A stretch of 64,000 nucleotides of DNA, taken from positions 17,727,501 to 17,791,500 of the forward strand of contig NC_079373.1 in the NCBI RefSeq assembly GCF_021018895.1, written 5' to 3'. Below are positions 1-12,087 of the stretch, in pieces (the stretch's first letter is position 1; the number at the start of each line of letters is the position of its first letter). The notes under the pieces were generated by a model, which was given only the letters and a program-made list of their open reading frames with translations, was not told the DNA's origin and ran no database searches. Both the position numbers and the translations under genes were made by a program. Source of the stretch: Seriola aureovittata. Its lineage: Eukaryota; Chordata; Actinopteri; Carangiformes; Carangidae.

Positions 1-585
1 TTTAATCTCTGTGATTTAAAAGGATCCCTTCTTTTTATTCTACTTCATTTTGATGGTGGTATAGTCTACAGCTAACAAAAGACTGATATAGTATAAGCAG
101 ACACAACTTTGGAATCTAAAGCAGGGATTGTTATTGAGGTCTGATTCTTTTATTGAGTTACTGGTGAATATGTCTGGTGGGAATACATTCCCATCTGAAT
201 GGTTTCCATAGACAAAAAAACACAGTGAGGTGGAGACACCAGTCTGAGTGATATGATACAGGCAGGTAAGATTTAGTGTTTGTGGACTCAGTGGTTGGAA
301 GGCAAACAGAAACTCGGGCCAATGAGAAATGATGATACTGTTGAAGTTCTGCCAAGTCACCGTGTGTCAACAGATGAATTGTGTATGTAAGTAGAGAAAA
401 AGTGAGAGACAGAATGTGATAATGTGATACTGATCTTCAGTAGTTCTACTCTATTGGTTCACTGCCCTTGAATAAATGTAGCCTTGGCCAAAATAAATCT
501 TGCCTCATATTTGACCAGCACAGATTACAGATTATTTCATATCGCCTCGGTTGTCCACTTCATTTTCACCGCTTTCCCTCCTCAG
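1..585 (+). other. rhcg intron (no coding exon visible)
   Basis: AT-rich sequence ending in a pyrimidine-rich acceptor (CCCTCCTCAG) at 576-585 in front of the first visible rhcg exon. No Rh-like peptide is seen in any frame on either strand, so this is taken as the intron between rhcg exons 2 and 3. Confidence 0.6.
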
Positions 586-3500
586 CCTGATCAATGCTGA
601 CTTCTGTGTGGCGGGCTGCTTAATTGCCTACGGGGCAGTGCTGGGTAAAGTCAGTCCAGTCCAGCTGATGGTCCTGACACTGTTTGGGATCACATTGTTT
701 GCTGTGGAGGAGTATATTATCCTGGATCTCATACATGTAAGTTGGAACCATTGCTTGTTATTGTTTTGATGTGATTTTAATATACAGTATGTATTGAACT
801 TAAATTTACTCTAACTACTGCTACAACAGTTGATGCTAATATTTTCTCTCTTGAAGGCCAGAGATGCTGGAGGCTCCATGGTGATCCACACATTTGGAGG
901 ATATTATGGTCTGTCCATCTCGTGGATGCTCTATCGGCCAAATCTGGACCAGAGCAATCGTCTGCAGGGCTCCGTCTACCACTCGGATGTCTTTGCTATG
1001 ATTGGTGAGTATGATTTACAGCTTTTTTTTGCTTTTTTTTTTAATCCCAGAAAAATTTCCAATACCTACCATTCTTCTGTTTCTGTGCTTTGCAAGGACC
1101 TTTGATCTCTGCTAACGCCACTGCTTTCTTCACAGGCACCCTCTTCCTGTGGATGTTCTGGCCCAGCTTCAACTCAGCCATCACAGACCACGGGGACGGG
1201 CAGCACCGAGCAGCCATCAACACCTACCTGGCTCTGGCCTCGACTGTGCTCACTACTGTGGCCATCTCGAGCCTCTTCCAGAAGCATGGAAAACTAGACA
1301 TGGTAACGGCCAGCAGCCTTTGTTTTTCATGTCAGTCATGAATACTCTCATCATAAGGTTGAGCTATTATGCACGAACAATGTGTTTATTCTAGGTGGGT
1401 GTGCGCATTTACAAAGTTGGCATGACAGGTTATGCTGAAATAGATCGCCTTGATGAACTGTCAAACAAGATGTGGATAACTTGTGCCCCACCTAAACAAG
1501 TTTTACCTTACAGTAATTGTGTGCATGTTGTGTTTCTCACCTGATACAATGATGTGATATCAAACTGATGCAACGTTTCTTTTGTTGCCATTTTCTCTGC
1601 ACCTGTGTCTCAGGTTCACATCCAGAACTCTACTCTTGCCGGAGGTGTTGCAGTGGGAACAGCAGCGGAGTTCATGCTGATGCCCTACGGATCTCTGATT
1701 GTAGGATTCTGCTGTGGTGTCATCTCCACCCTGGGATACATCTACCTCACGGTGTGGTATTTCTCTCCTGCCCTTGATCACTGCATTTACTGCTCCTTAG
1801 TCCGAGTCTGTGTTTTCCATAACTCAAATCAAAGTAAGCTGTTAAGATTTTTTAGTAAACTCAGCTAATCCTAATCGATACGATATCTCTCTCTCAGCCG
1901 TTCATGGAAAAGCACCTGAAGATCCAGGACACGTGTGGAATCCATAACCTCCACGCCATGCCAGGAGTTATCGGAGGAATTGTGGGAGCCATTACTGCTG
2001 CAGCTGCTACAGAGTCAGTTTATGGCACTGAAGGGTGAGTGGTCCTTGCTTACAAATAGGAAACAAGCAGCCAGGAGTCAGGGCTGCTTTCATTTTAAAA
2101 TTAAATTGATTATAAGATATAAGATTAGAAAACAGTAAAGGGATAGAAAAAGAAAGTAGTAACATTTATATTCTTGTGGCAGAACAACATTGTGAGTTCC
2201 TTTTTTGTCCTTTTTTTTTTTTTATTAAAGGCTGATTAACACCTTTGACTTTGAGGGTGCTTTCAAAAACATGACACCCGCACGACAGGGTGGTCACCAG
2301 GCGGCAGGCCTCTGTGTCGCTATCTGCTTCGGTGTAGGCGGAGGCATCATTGTCGGTAAGGAGTGACCACAGTTCGACCATATGACTGAAAATGAACAGT
2401 CTGTATACTAATAACTGGCATTACTGTGTTTGAACATGATGGTTGCGTTTGCACACAGTGTATGACAGACCATGTGTGTTGGGATGTATTTGTATTCTTC
2501 TTAGGTTGTATCTTAAGACTGCCTATTTGGGGAGATCCTGCAGATGACAACTGCTTTGACGATGAGCCCTACTGGGAGGTGAGAGACAAATCTTTACAGC
2601 CATAAAGATGTTCTGCAGTTTGAAACAGGAATTGTGAATTTGCAGAAAATTAACGCCAGATATCTTAAAGATTACAAAGGTTTTAATGATTTTTGGTTGA
2701 GTGGTGTTTTTATGACATTTGAGAGATACAGTTCGGTTCAGTGTCTACATAACATCTTAGATTCTACATGTATATAAATGTGAAAACAGACTTTGATTTT
2801 ACAGGTAAGACATAATTCTGCTTACATGCTGGCCTTGGCCGGACACATGACACTGTTTTGTATTCCTTGAACAGAGGCTGTTTTTCCACTTATGTCCATC
2901 ACTGAATGGGCTACCGTCATTCTACCACCTGTGTTTACAAAAGAAACAGCTCATGATATTCCATTTTCTGACATTCTGACATAACAGCTTCCTGATGATG
3001 AAGAGAACATCCCGCCAGTCCTGCAGTACAACAACCACATGCGGAACAAGGATGTGTAAGTGTCTGTTTAGTTTGTCTGAAAACAGAGTTCTGGTCATGG
3101 AGATATGCTGTTCTCATACCAAACAAGCGATGCAGGCAGTGCTTTTGCTGATGGGAAATGTGTTGCATTCAGCGTCCTCTTGGTGGCAGCACATCCCAAC
3201 TTGCAGAGATTACATGAGACCGATTATAATTCTGCCCTTTTCGGGAATTTCTGCTCATAGTGTTAAATACCGTAAGAAGACACTGTGAGGATGTGGCTGT
3301 AGACAGCATAGCGCTGCTGACAAACAAGCCTGCGCTGTCCCCATCGCTCAATGTGGGCCGAAATGCTGACACAGACCCTGTGCTCTGTGCTTCCGAGTGA
3401 AACTCACCTGTGCTTTTTGTTGATAGGGGTTTTCACAGCACGGCTCTGCATGTGTGGCTCTTCAAAGTGACCTTGAAGTTTTGCATCATAAGTCACGTTT

Positions 3501-3894
3501 ACTGTGGAAATGAAAATGATACACCTAGAAAAACAAAACAAAAAACCATGGATTACATAAGATTTCATATTTTAATGAATGAAATCTACCCAGTACAGTG
3601 ATATGATACAGAATAATGAGCACAGGAACATGTCCAAGCCGAATCTGTGTGAATAAGAAGATGTTTTTAATTAATGCATGCAATAGAAGAAAATAAATAA
3701 ATCAACCCATTATTAAAGAAATATTTGACTATACTAGTAGTATAGTCAGATATTTCTATAGTAGTATAGTATACAGTGAGCTACAACTTGTCTATAAAGT
3801 GGCATTGTTTTTCACTCATTATGTAATGCTTTCCCCCCCCAGAGTGGAGTCAAATTTCACCATGGAGCAAAGTGACGCTAGGCCTCGATCCTGA
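586..3894 (+). CDS. rhcg: Rh family C glycoprotein (ammonia channel), 3' nine exons, 5'-partial
   Basis: Rh/Amt-type channel that moves NH3/NH4+ across epithelial membranes such as gill and kidney. Coding exons: 586-736, 857-1004, 1136-1302, 1614-1751, 1898-2034, 2231-2355, 2505-2578, 2988-3055, 3843-3894, all with AG/GT borders and matching phases, giving 352 residues and a TGA stop. The first two exons (about 125 residues compared with human RHCG) lie upstream of the window. Seen directly: the LINADFCVA start of the central domain, [17 protein letters not shown] and [11 protein letters not shown], which carry the two pore histidines equivalent to H185 and H344 of human RHCG, and the repeat-rich membrane segments [15 protein letters not shown] and [12 protein letters not shown]. 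The short acidic cytoplasmic tail ends in ARPRS. Position next to mir-9-3 and polg, as in human 15q26.1, supports rhcg over rhbg or rhag. Teleosts have several rhcg copies and I cannot tell which one this is. Confidence 0.93.
3721..3753. repeat. 33-bp imperfect palindrome in last rhcg intron
   Basis: Two 15-base arms (3721-3735 and 3739-3753) pair with one mismatch around a 3-base centre (GACTATACT-AGT-AGTATAGTC core). Probably a chance or decayed AT-rich hairpin. Confidence 0.6.
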
Positions 3895-4126
3895 TGGAGC
3901 TCAGTCTTTTTAACACGTGGGTCATTTGTCGGACAGAAATATTCATTTGATACAATTATTCCTCACCAATCAAAACCAGTTATTTTTCATAAAGTGAATA
4001 TATGATGGTTGTTGTCTTTTTATTTGGTTGGATCGTTTGAAGTTGAAAAAAAAAAATCTGCCAGTGGGATGAGATCTTTCCTCTTTCCACAATATATTTA
4101 TTTTCATTTTAAATCCACAAATATTC

Positions 4127-4132
4127 AATAAA
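4127..4132 (+). promoter_or_regulatory. rhcg poly(A) signal
   Basis: AATAAA 233 bases after the rhcg stop codon, the first canonical hexamer downstream. It implies a 3'UTR of roughly 250 bases. Confidence 0.6.
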
Positions 4133-4689
4133 GTATTTGTATTAAATATAATATTAAATGAGTGACATTATCTTCTAGTGGAATATAATAATTTTCCTAA
4201 TTTTAACATTGGGAGGCAGGTAAATTTGCTGAGAGAGCTGCAGCATGTTTCTCTTGTTTCACGTAAAGCAGGAAGCAACGACTCAGTGCTGGACCAAACT
4301 AACTTAAACGTGACTGTGACGACATAACCATGGTTCCTTTAAGTGCTTGTGAGGGAAATATTTGAGACCTTGTTTTGTATTACGTTTTCTTCAGACCCAT
4401 TTGAGTTGCACTTTAAGGATTTTCTGGACCTTTCACATCTTAGTTTTTCCTGTTTTAAATGGTTTCTGTGAAGTGAAGTGAAGTGAAGTGAAGGCACAGA
4501 CAGGCAGGTTTATGCTGACAGCTTAAGTGTTTGTTTTCCTTGTTGCCATTAGATGCATTATAATAGCACTTAATTTTGTATGTCTTCATCAAAACCTTTT
4601 AAACTGAGATATGATGAGTTATGTATCAATGTTATTGATTATGTATTTTTGAAATAAGAGCTTTGACCTGAGTTATCCTGCGACTTAAA

Positions 4690-4965
4690 GGATATTTGGT
4701 AAAACTTTACTTTAACCCTCTGTTTTTATAGCATTTATAGCAACTACAAACATTTAATAGTGGTTTATAACACACTATAATATGGACATTTTTAAGTGTT
4801 TATTAATGCACAGTATTTTGTCAACAATTCTAACTTATTCTAACGAGTTAATAGACACCTCAACATTACATACGCATTATAATGTGTTATAAACAATGTA
4901 TAAAACGTTTATAAACTGCTTATAAATGCTCATGGGGAGGTAGTAATAAAGTATTTACCATATAT
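4690..4965. mobile_element. MITE-like element with inverted ends
   Basis: The left end (TGGTAAAACTTTACTTTA, 4697-4714) is mirrored by the reverse complement TGGTAAATACTTTATTA at 4944-4960, flanked by AT-rich bases that could be a TA-type target duplication. The interior is a series of TTTATAA/TTATAAA words typical of a very common AT-rich non-autonomous repeat in teleost genomes. No coding capacity. Family assignment is from memory of its general look, not a database match. Confidence 0.55.
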
Positions 4966-5938
4966 TTTTATCCATATTATGGATCTGATGATGATTTCAT
5001 CAGAAGCTGATATTTGTACATTTAGACATTGTACAAGGTAGAATATTAATGTCATAATGTTTTGAAAAGTGCAAAGTTTGTTAATGGTTAATGTAATTAT
5101 CAAAATTAATAAAGCATTGTTAATAAAGCATTACGTATGTAGTACCTACTTTATTTGAATCTGATAAATCAAGAATATTCAAAACTTTAAAAATACAAGA
5201 CCAATTACCAATAAAAAGCTGAAGAGGAAGAAAATCTCCCTCATTTAAGAGCCAGCAGTGACTCCTCTCTATTGAGGTCAGACTGAGGGTAAAGTTCAAA
5301 CCCTTATTGCTCTCTCGGGACACTGTGGTGACCAAAAACAAACCAGACACCAGCCTAGTCATCGTGACCTCGAGTCAAAGGATAGCAAAAGAGCAAGGTC
5401 ACTGACAGGGCTGCACACAGATGCTGAAGTCAATCGTTTTAAATGGAGTAATAGAGAGAATTCCTGCGGGTTGGTGCACTAAATATTGTTGCTGTTTTCG
5501 CAACAGGATGGGTGAATATGTGAAGGAGTAGAAACCATTTCCCAATAGATGAAACATGATGCTTTGTTTGTCTATAAATACAGAAGATAATTTCACTGCA
5601 CAGTTTATTTCTGCATCTGATAAACGGCCTGTCTGTCCATCATTTTCTGATGACGGCTGTAACTTCCATGTGCTCTGTCTCCTGTCCACCTGGCTGCAGC
5701 ATTTCGTTTGGCCGAAGGCAGCAGCAGCTCATGGTGGGAGTGTGGATGATTCCCACACATGAGTAGCAGCGAGGAATCCATCTCCTCATCCAGTCTCCTC
5801 GCTAACAAAGGCAGGCTTAGTGCTGTTTTCTTTTGTCATCAGTAACGTGTTTGAGTAAAGGAGGTAATGGTGCCACAAGTGCTCCAATTAAACGAGATGC
5901 AGCCCTGCTGGGAAGAAAGGGTCCCCTGTTGCCCTCGA

Positions 5939-6005
5939 CCCCCCCCCCCCCCACCCCCACCCCCCCAATCCATACACACACACATACACACACACACACA
6001 CACAG
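5939..6005. repeat. poly-C tract plus (CA)n microsatellite
   Basis: C-run with few interruptions at 5939-5966 followed by CA dinucleotides at 5974-6005. Open frames across it are low-complexity artefacts. Confidence 0.9.
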
Positions 6006-7199
6006 ACCGGGCCTCTTCTCATCCTAACCCCATGCAGTTCCCGCCGCAACTCTACTCATGTTTATTCATCAGCCACTTAAAGGGCAAATGCAGAGGCCTG
6101 TTAAAACTAACTTATTTTGAAACGATACCAGGCCTTCCCCTCTCTGAGGTTGAGGGAGCCGGGCCTTATGGCATCGTGACAGCCATGTTTGAAGACGTTT
6201 ACCTTCCTCTGGACTGGAGGCTGACCGCAGATGTGACTTCCACAAGAGAAAACGCAAAGTGTACAGGGATGGTAGGGGAGGAGGGAAACCGAGAGGCCGC
6301 AGAGAAAGTGAGATGGAAAAACTTTAGGAAGCAAGGGGGCATGAAAAGGGGGAGGGACGGAGAGAGAATGAGGCCTCACTTTCACTGCTGATGACTGACT
6401 GCCTGCCATACGGGCTCAATCACGATCTTTGATTGACAGGTCGAGGGAAGGAGAGGGTGGGAAAGAGGGTGCAGGAAGAGAGTTTAGAATGGGAGCCGCA
6501 CAAAACATACTCCCATACAGGGGGCCACGGAGACGCTCATTAATGATAAAGAACATACCAGGAAAAGCATGTTTTCTCTGCATGCCAGCGATGTTGTTTG
6601 TGGGTTGAGATTAGTTTGTAATCTTCTATACGTGGCGATGTAAAGTGCACAGAACACTACAGGGCTAAACACAGCGTGGGAGGTCGTGTTAGAGCACCTG
6701 GCTGTGGCTATTTGCCTTTTTGTTCTTTTATTTTTCACCATTGTTCTAAGAAAACAATGTAATACGTCTAATGGTGTTGAGACGTGCCTACTCATCTGAT
6801 CATTTTAATCTCGCAGTTTACAGATATGTGTCAGTCACTCTGCAGTAAAACCCCACTGAATTCACTTTACAGTTACGAGGTACAGCGGTTAGAGAAGTAT
6901 TCAGGGATCCATGTTCACTGCCTTATAAAGGGAGCTGTAAAAGCCCCTATTGAAAGCATTCAAAGGTCCATAAAACTGTTCATAAACTATTCAAGCCCTT
7001 ACTCTTTTCTCTCTTTACTTAATCTGCTCACGTTTTGTGCAGCTTCAGTGTCCCCTACAGGTTACTTCTCAGCAGGTGCATCTCACTTCCAAAACTGTTG
7101 GGACTGTTTCGATCTGGACTGTGTTTTTGATCCTTCCACTCAGTGAGTACCAAGAAGCTCATATACTGTATTTCCCACCATCAGTCCTCCCCCCATCAC

Positions 7200-7925
7200 C
7201 AGTGGTGGAACGTAACTAAGTGCATTTACCAAGTGCAAATTTGATGAACTTGTACTGAACTTGAATATAACTACTTTAAGCTACTGCATACTTCTAATCC
7301 TTTACATTTCAGAGGAAAATATTGTACTTTTTACTCACTGCTTATATTTGACAGATTTATTTAAAGGTTACTGTACAGGTTACTGCAAAAGGTCTAATCA
7401 GTTCATGAAACATGATGCGTGTCCAATAGTAAATAAAACTGAAACATGCATAGATGCTAATCCATCGATATGAATCATACACTATTTTTTCCCGAAATAA
7501 CATTGTGAATGCAGAACTTCCCCTTGAAAAGGAGTCTCAAGTCTCTGAATACTTCCACCGCTGGACTCACATGAAGCCATATTGGGAGCCACAAGATTGT
7601 AATGATGTCTGATCAGTTACAGAAGTCATTTTTTTTTGCAGAACCGGTTTGTTAACTTTTAGTACTTTACATACATTTTGTTGATAATATTTGTGTGGAG
7701 AATTTACACCGTACTTGTAGTGGAGTGTTTTTAAATTGTTGTTGTTGTTGTACTATTTTTACAAGCCCTGTGATCGACCGGTGACCTCTCCAGGCCTGTC
7801 GTCACCCAATGTCAGCTAGGATTTGCTCCATCACCCCCATGAACGTAAGTGATATGGATGGATGGATGGATAGATGGGTAGTACTTTTACATGAGTAAAT
7901 GATCTGAGTATTTCTTCCACCACTG
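7200..7925. mobile_element. Non-autonomous hAT-like DNA transposon
   Basis: Perfect 11-bp terminal inverted repeats: CAGTGGTGGAA at 7200-7210 and TTCCACCACTG at 7915-7925. The flanking 8-mers CCCATCAC and CCCATCTG agree at the first six bases, as expected for a decayed 8-bp hAT target duplication. The left part (GTAACTAAGTGCATTTAC, then a TTTACATTTCAGAGG word) matches the very common fish repeat that begins AGTGGTGGAA-GTAAC. No transposase frame remains. A second retroelement fragment sits inside (7767-7880). Confidence 0.7.
7767..7880 (+). mobile_element. LINE/SINE 3' tail fragment with GGAT repeats
   Basis: The words CCTGTGATCGACCGGTGACC, CCCAATGTCAGCTAGGATT and GCTCCATCACCCCCATGAACG followed by (GGAT)n are the 3' tail shared by many teleost L2-type LINEs and the SINEs they mobilise. 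Nested inside the hAT-like element, so it inserted later or was carried by that copy. Identification is from memory of the consensus. Confidence 0.6.
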
Positions 7926-8495
7926 CCCATCTGTGTTTTTTTTTTTTTTTTGCTATTCTGTTTTGCAACCTGCCAATGAACCGTGCAGCTCTGGCCAACC
8001 CAGGTATCCCCGGGCCTCCCCACGCCACTAACTGTCCACAGAGGCTGCTTAAGTGTCCCTATCGGACCACAGTGGAGAGGAACAGCAGATTAACCATGAT
8101 CCTATCCGCTCACTGCTAGCCCCTTCATACGCTCCGTTACACCAGCATTTAAAAGGAGGAGGGGACGCCATTCAGGCCCATGATATGAATCCCAGACGCA
8201 GGGACAAGAACAGAGCTTTCACCCCCGTTTCACAGAAAAGACCCCTTTCTGGCACCCTCTAATTCTGGTTGCTACGGGCTTCTGGGTTCAATGGTGGACT
8301 CCTGTTGTGAGGGGACAAAGCCTCTCAGTCATCCGGCCATGGTTGCTAGGGGAGGCAGAATGTATGGGGAGGGACGGGCTGCCGTTGTCCCAGACGAAAT
8401 GTCTCTCTTAAGGCCGCCGAGATCTGGTGATTGACAGGTGGCTACACGCTCCACTGCAGATCACCCGGGAGGTCTGGGAGGCCTTATATCTGTGA

Positions 8496-8542
<47 letters not shown>

Positions 8543-8744
8543 AGTGTGTGAGTGTGTGACAGTGTGTGTGTCTGGTTATGTTGGTTGGCAGGGTGAACAG
8601 GGGGGTAGGGGGCATACAGCCTACAAGGTTTCTATGAAAGTGGCACCAATTATTACCTGTAGAGGGAGCTGCTTCTGCTTTAAGTAGAAGCTCAATCCCG
8701 CTGTAACAATCTCCTGTGTTGGTGTGTTTGATGCACCTGGCTGG
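7926..8744. other. Intergenic, unique sequence plus TG microsatellite
   Basis: No gene seen. The GC-moderate stretch 8040-8480 looks unlike the surrounding repeats and could be a conserved non-coding element of the mir-9-3 domain, which needs alignment to show. It ends in a (TG)n tract at 8499-8540 with degenerate GTGTGAG repeats to 8570. Confidence 0.35.
8499..8570. repeat. (TG)n microsatellite
   Basis: About 20 uninterrupted TG units followed by degenerate GTGTGAG units. Overlapping open frames are repeat artefacts. Confidence 0.9.
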
Positions 8745-9370
8745 CAGTGGGGTAAGAAATAACTCTCAAGTAGAAGTACCGCTACAACAATGTAAAAACA
8801 CTCAAGTAAAACTCCTTCATTCAAAATCCTACTTCACTGTGTAGAATGATCTATGAGTTTGACACTAGAAGGTTGTCTTTACATTCATTTGCTGAAGGGG
8901 GAACGGTTCTCTGTGCTCAATTTAAATCTGTCTATTCAGATAAAAATATTCAAATATAAATATGAATATTTGTGGATTCACAGATTCAGGGTTTTTCAAT
9001 GAAGAAGACAGAGAAGCCATAACTTTAAGAAGTTTCAGCGAGCCAATGCTCAACTTAAAAAAAAAAAAAACAACAAAAAAAAAACAACACATCAGACAAA
9101 TTATCATTTCAAGCAGAGAAGGGATGAGCCTTTAAACATTTCCGGAGGCAAACTTTAAGTAAAAGTACATGGATATGATCAGAATGTACTCAAAAACCTT
9201 CAGAGAAAAAGTCCCTATAACTGCTACTATATAATGACATTATTAGATTCTACTGTCAATGCAGAAGCAGCATTTTACTGTTGTTGCTATTTGAGGTGAA
9301 GACAGTTTTAACTGCTTTAAATACTGTTGGTTATTTTAGTCCAGTTGGTCCTAACCAAGATGTCGGGCAC
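8745..9370. mobile_element. Interspersed fish repeat, hAT-like right-end type, degraded
   Basis: Starts CAGTGGGGTAAGAAATAACT and continues with CACTCAAGTAAAACTCC, ATTCAAAATCCTACTT, AAGTAAAAGTACATGG and GCAGCATTTTACTGTTG up to TAGTCCAGTTGG. This is the word order of a very common teleost non-autonomous element built from AAGTAAAAGTAC-like motifs. Interrupted by an unrelated AT-rich stretch around 8830-9140, so probably two fragments. No coding capacity. Confidence 0.5.
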
Positions 9371-11298
9371 CTGCAATGGGTTAGAAAATAAATCGGAGTG
9401 ATCTTAATGTGATTAATGTGGTAGGAAAGAAGGATAAGCAACGTTCTTCCTCACAAATAAGGGCTCACAAGCCAAAAAATGACAGCCAGCGGTTTAATAT
9501 GTAACAATATTGTATTTTCTAAGCTTATCACTGTGTCTCCAAATGCCTATTCACAGTATTTTCTAGATAAAGTTTATTACACTGAGAATAAGAATCGTAA
9601 ATAACTACAAAGTGATTCTATATATACACATAATAATGTATAAAATGTCACATACAAGCATGTATACTCCAGAGCTCAATAGTCAGATATTGGATCATTA
9701 TAAACAAAAGTTCCCAGTTGTGTTTGAGTAGAAGTGGACAATAAACATTATTGAATGAACAGATTAATGTAGGTAAATAAGTCATGTGACGATTCCAATA
9801 AAACGAGCAGTTAGACTTGAAGCCTCATGCGTTACTGTGAGAATTAAAGATAAAAGCTTTGGTGCAAATGAGACGCAGACAGAGCGAGTATGTGTGTGGC
9901 TTTGTGTTTATCTGAATCTAAAGGATTAGTGATATATATTCAGATTTGTGTGTCTGCTCCTCCAGTGTGGGAACTATCGCCCCACCGGCCTCTAGACATC
10001 AGTGGTCCCAGTTTCCTCCTCCAGGGCCACAGAGGTGAGTGGGAACAGACATGTTAGGATGTGGGGATCTAAAGGGGTACACACACCACACCGTCTCCCC
10101 TCAGATAGACGTCTGGGACTGTCTGGGTTCCTCACTCCCAGACAGGGAGCCCTTCCACCCCGTCAGATGCTGCTTACACCCACCCCCACCCCTCCTCCAC
10201 CACCCCCTGCCCCCCCTTTCCCCTTGACCTTGACTCTCTGTCACCGTGGCCCTCCAGACAGTCTGGGGTCAAAGGCTAACATAGCAGCCACACATCAGAC
10301 ACGGTTCGAGTCCCTTGTGTCCATATAAATGCTGAATGGTAAATCACCCTAAAATCACCCTGTTGGAATGTGGCTTTGAATTCCTGCAGAGATGGACCCA
10401 AAGACCTCAAGGGGACCATTGGAAATGACTGTGACTACATATGAAGATAAAAACACATGCATATATTTTATTGCGTCTCTCTGTCTCGTCCTGCAGGAAC
10501 ATGCAATAACAGTAAAAAATTGGATAAAATGTTCAGTCCAAAAATATATTTCTGTCAACATTTGAACTATGGTTAGAATACAGATCTAAATTTATTGCAT
10601 TGATAAACGACAATCAGCTTCTAGCCACATCAGGTATACCTTTTCCAAGCAGCCATGCTTACATTTCACCTTTCACCTTTGCCTTCTGATTCACACCGTC
10701 CTCAGCCAATCACAGCCTAGCAACCGGCGTGTCATGACAGATTTGTGAGCGAAGGGAACGGCTGCAGCCTCACGTGGCTTTTTGAAAAATGCCAACCCAC
10801 ACAGTGTGCAGCTCTGATGAGCCTTTCCACACCTCATGTGAGCATGCGCACAGCACTGGCTGTGTCTCAATATGGACTCATCTCTCTTTCCCTCACATAC
10901 TATCACTCTCCTTCTTCCTCCCCATCCTGTCTCTCCTACCTTTCGTCCTTGGATTAGTAGTCAGGAAATGCATTTCTCTTTTTCTTGATCATTTGTTTGT
11001 CAAATCAAATATTCTTAGATTGTTTAACTGAGACCCTTCCACCATTCTCACTCATGTTCGGATGTAAATTCGTAAATCAGCTGATGTCTTTGCAAGACAT
11101 TTCGCAGGGTAACAGGCCACTTCCCATGGTGTTTGACATTTTGTGATCTATACCACAATCTGGAGAGTGATGTGCAGCACCACAGGACGGGGCAAAAGCA
11201 GCAGTCACAGCAGTGGATTTATTTCACATTTAATGTTCTCTCCACACACACACACATGGAGACATGGACAGTGTGTACATTCAAACATGAACATACGC

Positions 11299-11345
11299 GC
11301 ACACATGCACACATACACACACACACACACACAGACACACACACA
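11299..11345. repeat. (CA)n microsatellite
   Basis: Interrupted CA repeat (ACACATACAC and CAGACACAC interruptions). Confidence 0.85.
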
Positions 11346-12011
11346 AAGCTTTCTCTCCTCATTCATACACCCTGGAGGAAGATCAGTTTAGTTTTATGCT
11401 GGACACAGACCAAGCAAGCAAATACCTCCAGTAGTCCAAATACCAGAATTCGTTGCCTGTGCGGCACCAAAAGCCTTCTTCAGATTTGTCACAAAACCCA
11501 AAACCATCAACGGATGCCACCTGCTTTAACCCTCTTGTCTTAACAGGAGGAAGCTTTGAAAAGGCTGTGCTAGATTTGGGTTTGTAAATTACATTCTGGA
11601 TGTAATTTTTTTTAATTAGCAATAAGTGTGGTGGCTTTTAAAGCAGAGCAATGAGCACAAAAGGTTAACAACAAGTATAGGCTAGTTAATAAAATAATAT
11701 TGTAATATAAGTAAGGCCACAACCTTCTTCTTTCTGTTGGCCTATTTGAGAGTAAATAGACTTGCCAGTATCACTCAGGCTATGTCAAATTAACTGTTAA
11801 AATTTTGTGACAGCGTTTACACTTTACAAGATCACGTCTGATGTAAGTTAGGCCTCATTTTCGTTACAACAAATCACGAAATCCAATTCAGAAATATCGT
11901 TATCAAAATAAGAGCTTTTGATTTTTTTTTTCTTCATTATATCTCAAAGCTCACAGGGTAGTAGCATTGCAAACGGCTTCTCGCTGCTCGGTTATTTGTT
12001 ACATATATTAT

Positions 12012-12087
12012 CACACACACACACACACTCACACACACACACACACACACGCACGCACGCACGCACACACGCACACACACACACACA
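12012..12087. repeat. (CA)n / (GCAC)n compound microsatellite
   Basis: CA repeat with an internal (GCAC) block around 12051-12072. Confidence 0.9.

Larger units (their letters stand above)
4133..7199. other. Intergenic spacer downstream of rhcg
   Basis: No gene recognised. Holds a (GTGAA)5 minisatellite near 4470-4492, a MITE-like element (4690-4965), and a C-run followed by a CA microsatellite (5939-6005). A GC-richer stretch at 6050-6480 gives open frames on both strands, but none resembles a known protein and none has splice support. The region lies between rhcg and the 3' end of the predicted mir-9-3 host transcript. Confidence 0.5.

Noticed and set aside
3169..3372. Short frames around 3 kb as extra rhcg exons or an antisense gene
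   Set aside because: They lie in the last rhcg intron, lack splice support, and the flanking exons already join in phase.
5867..6391. 174-codon plus-strand frame
   Set aside because: Its first part is poly-C and CA microsatellite translation (PPPPPP, HTHTHT) and the rest matches nothing and has no splice support.
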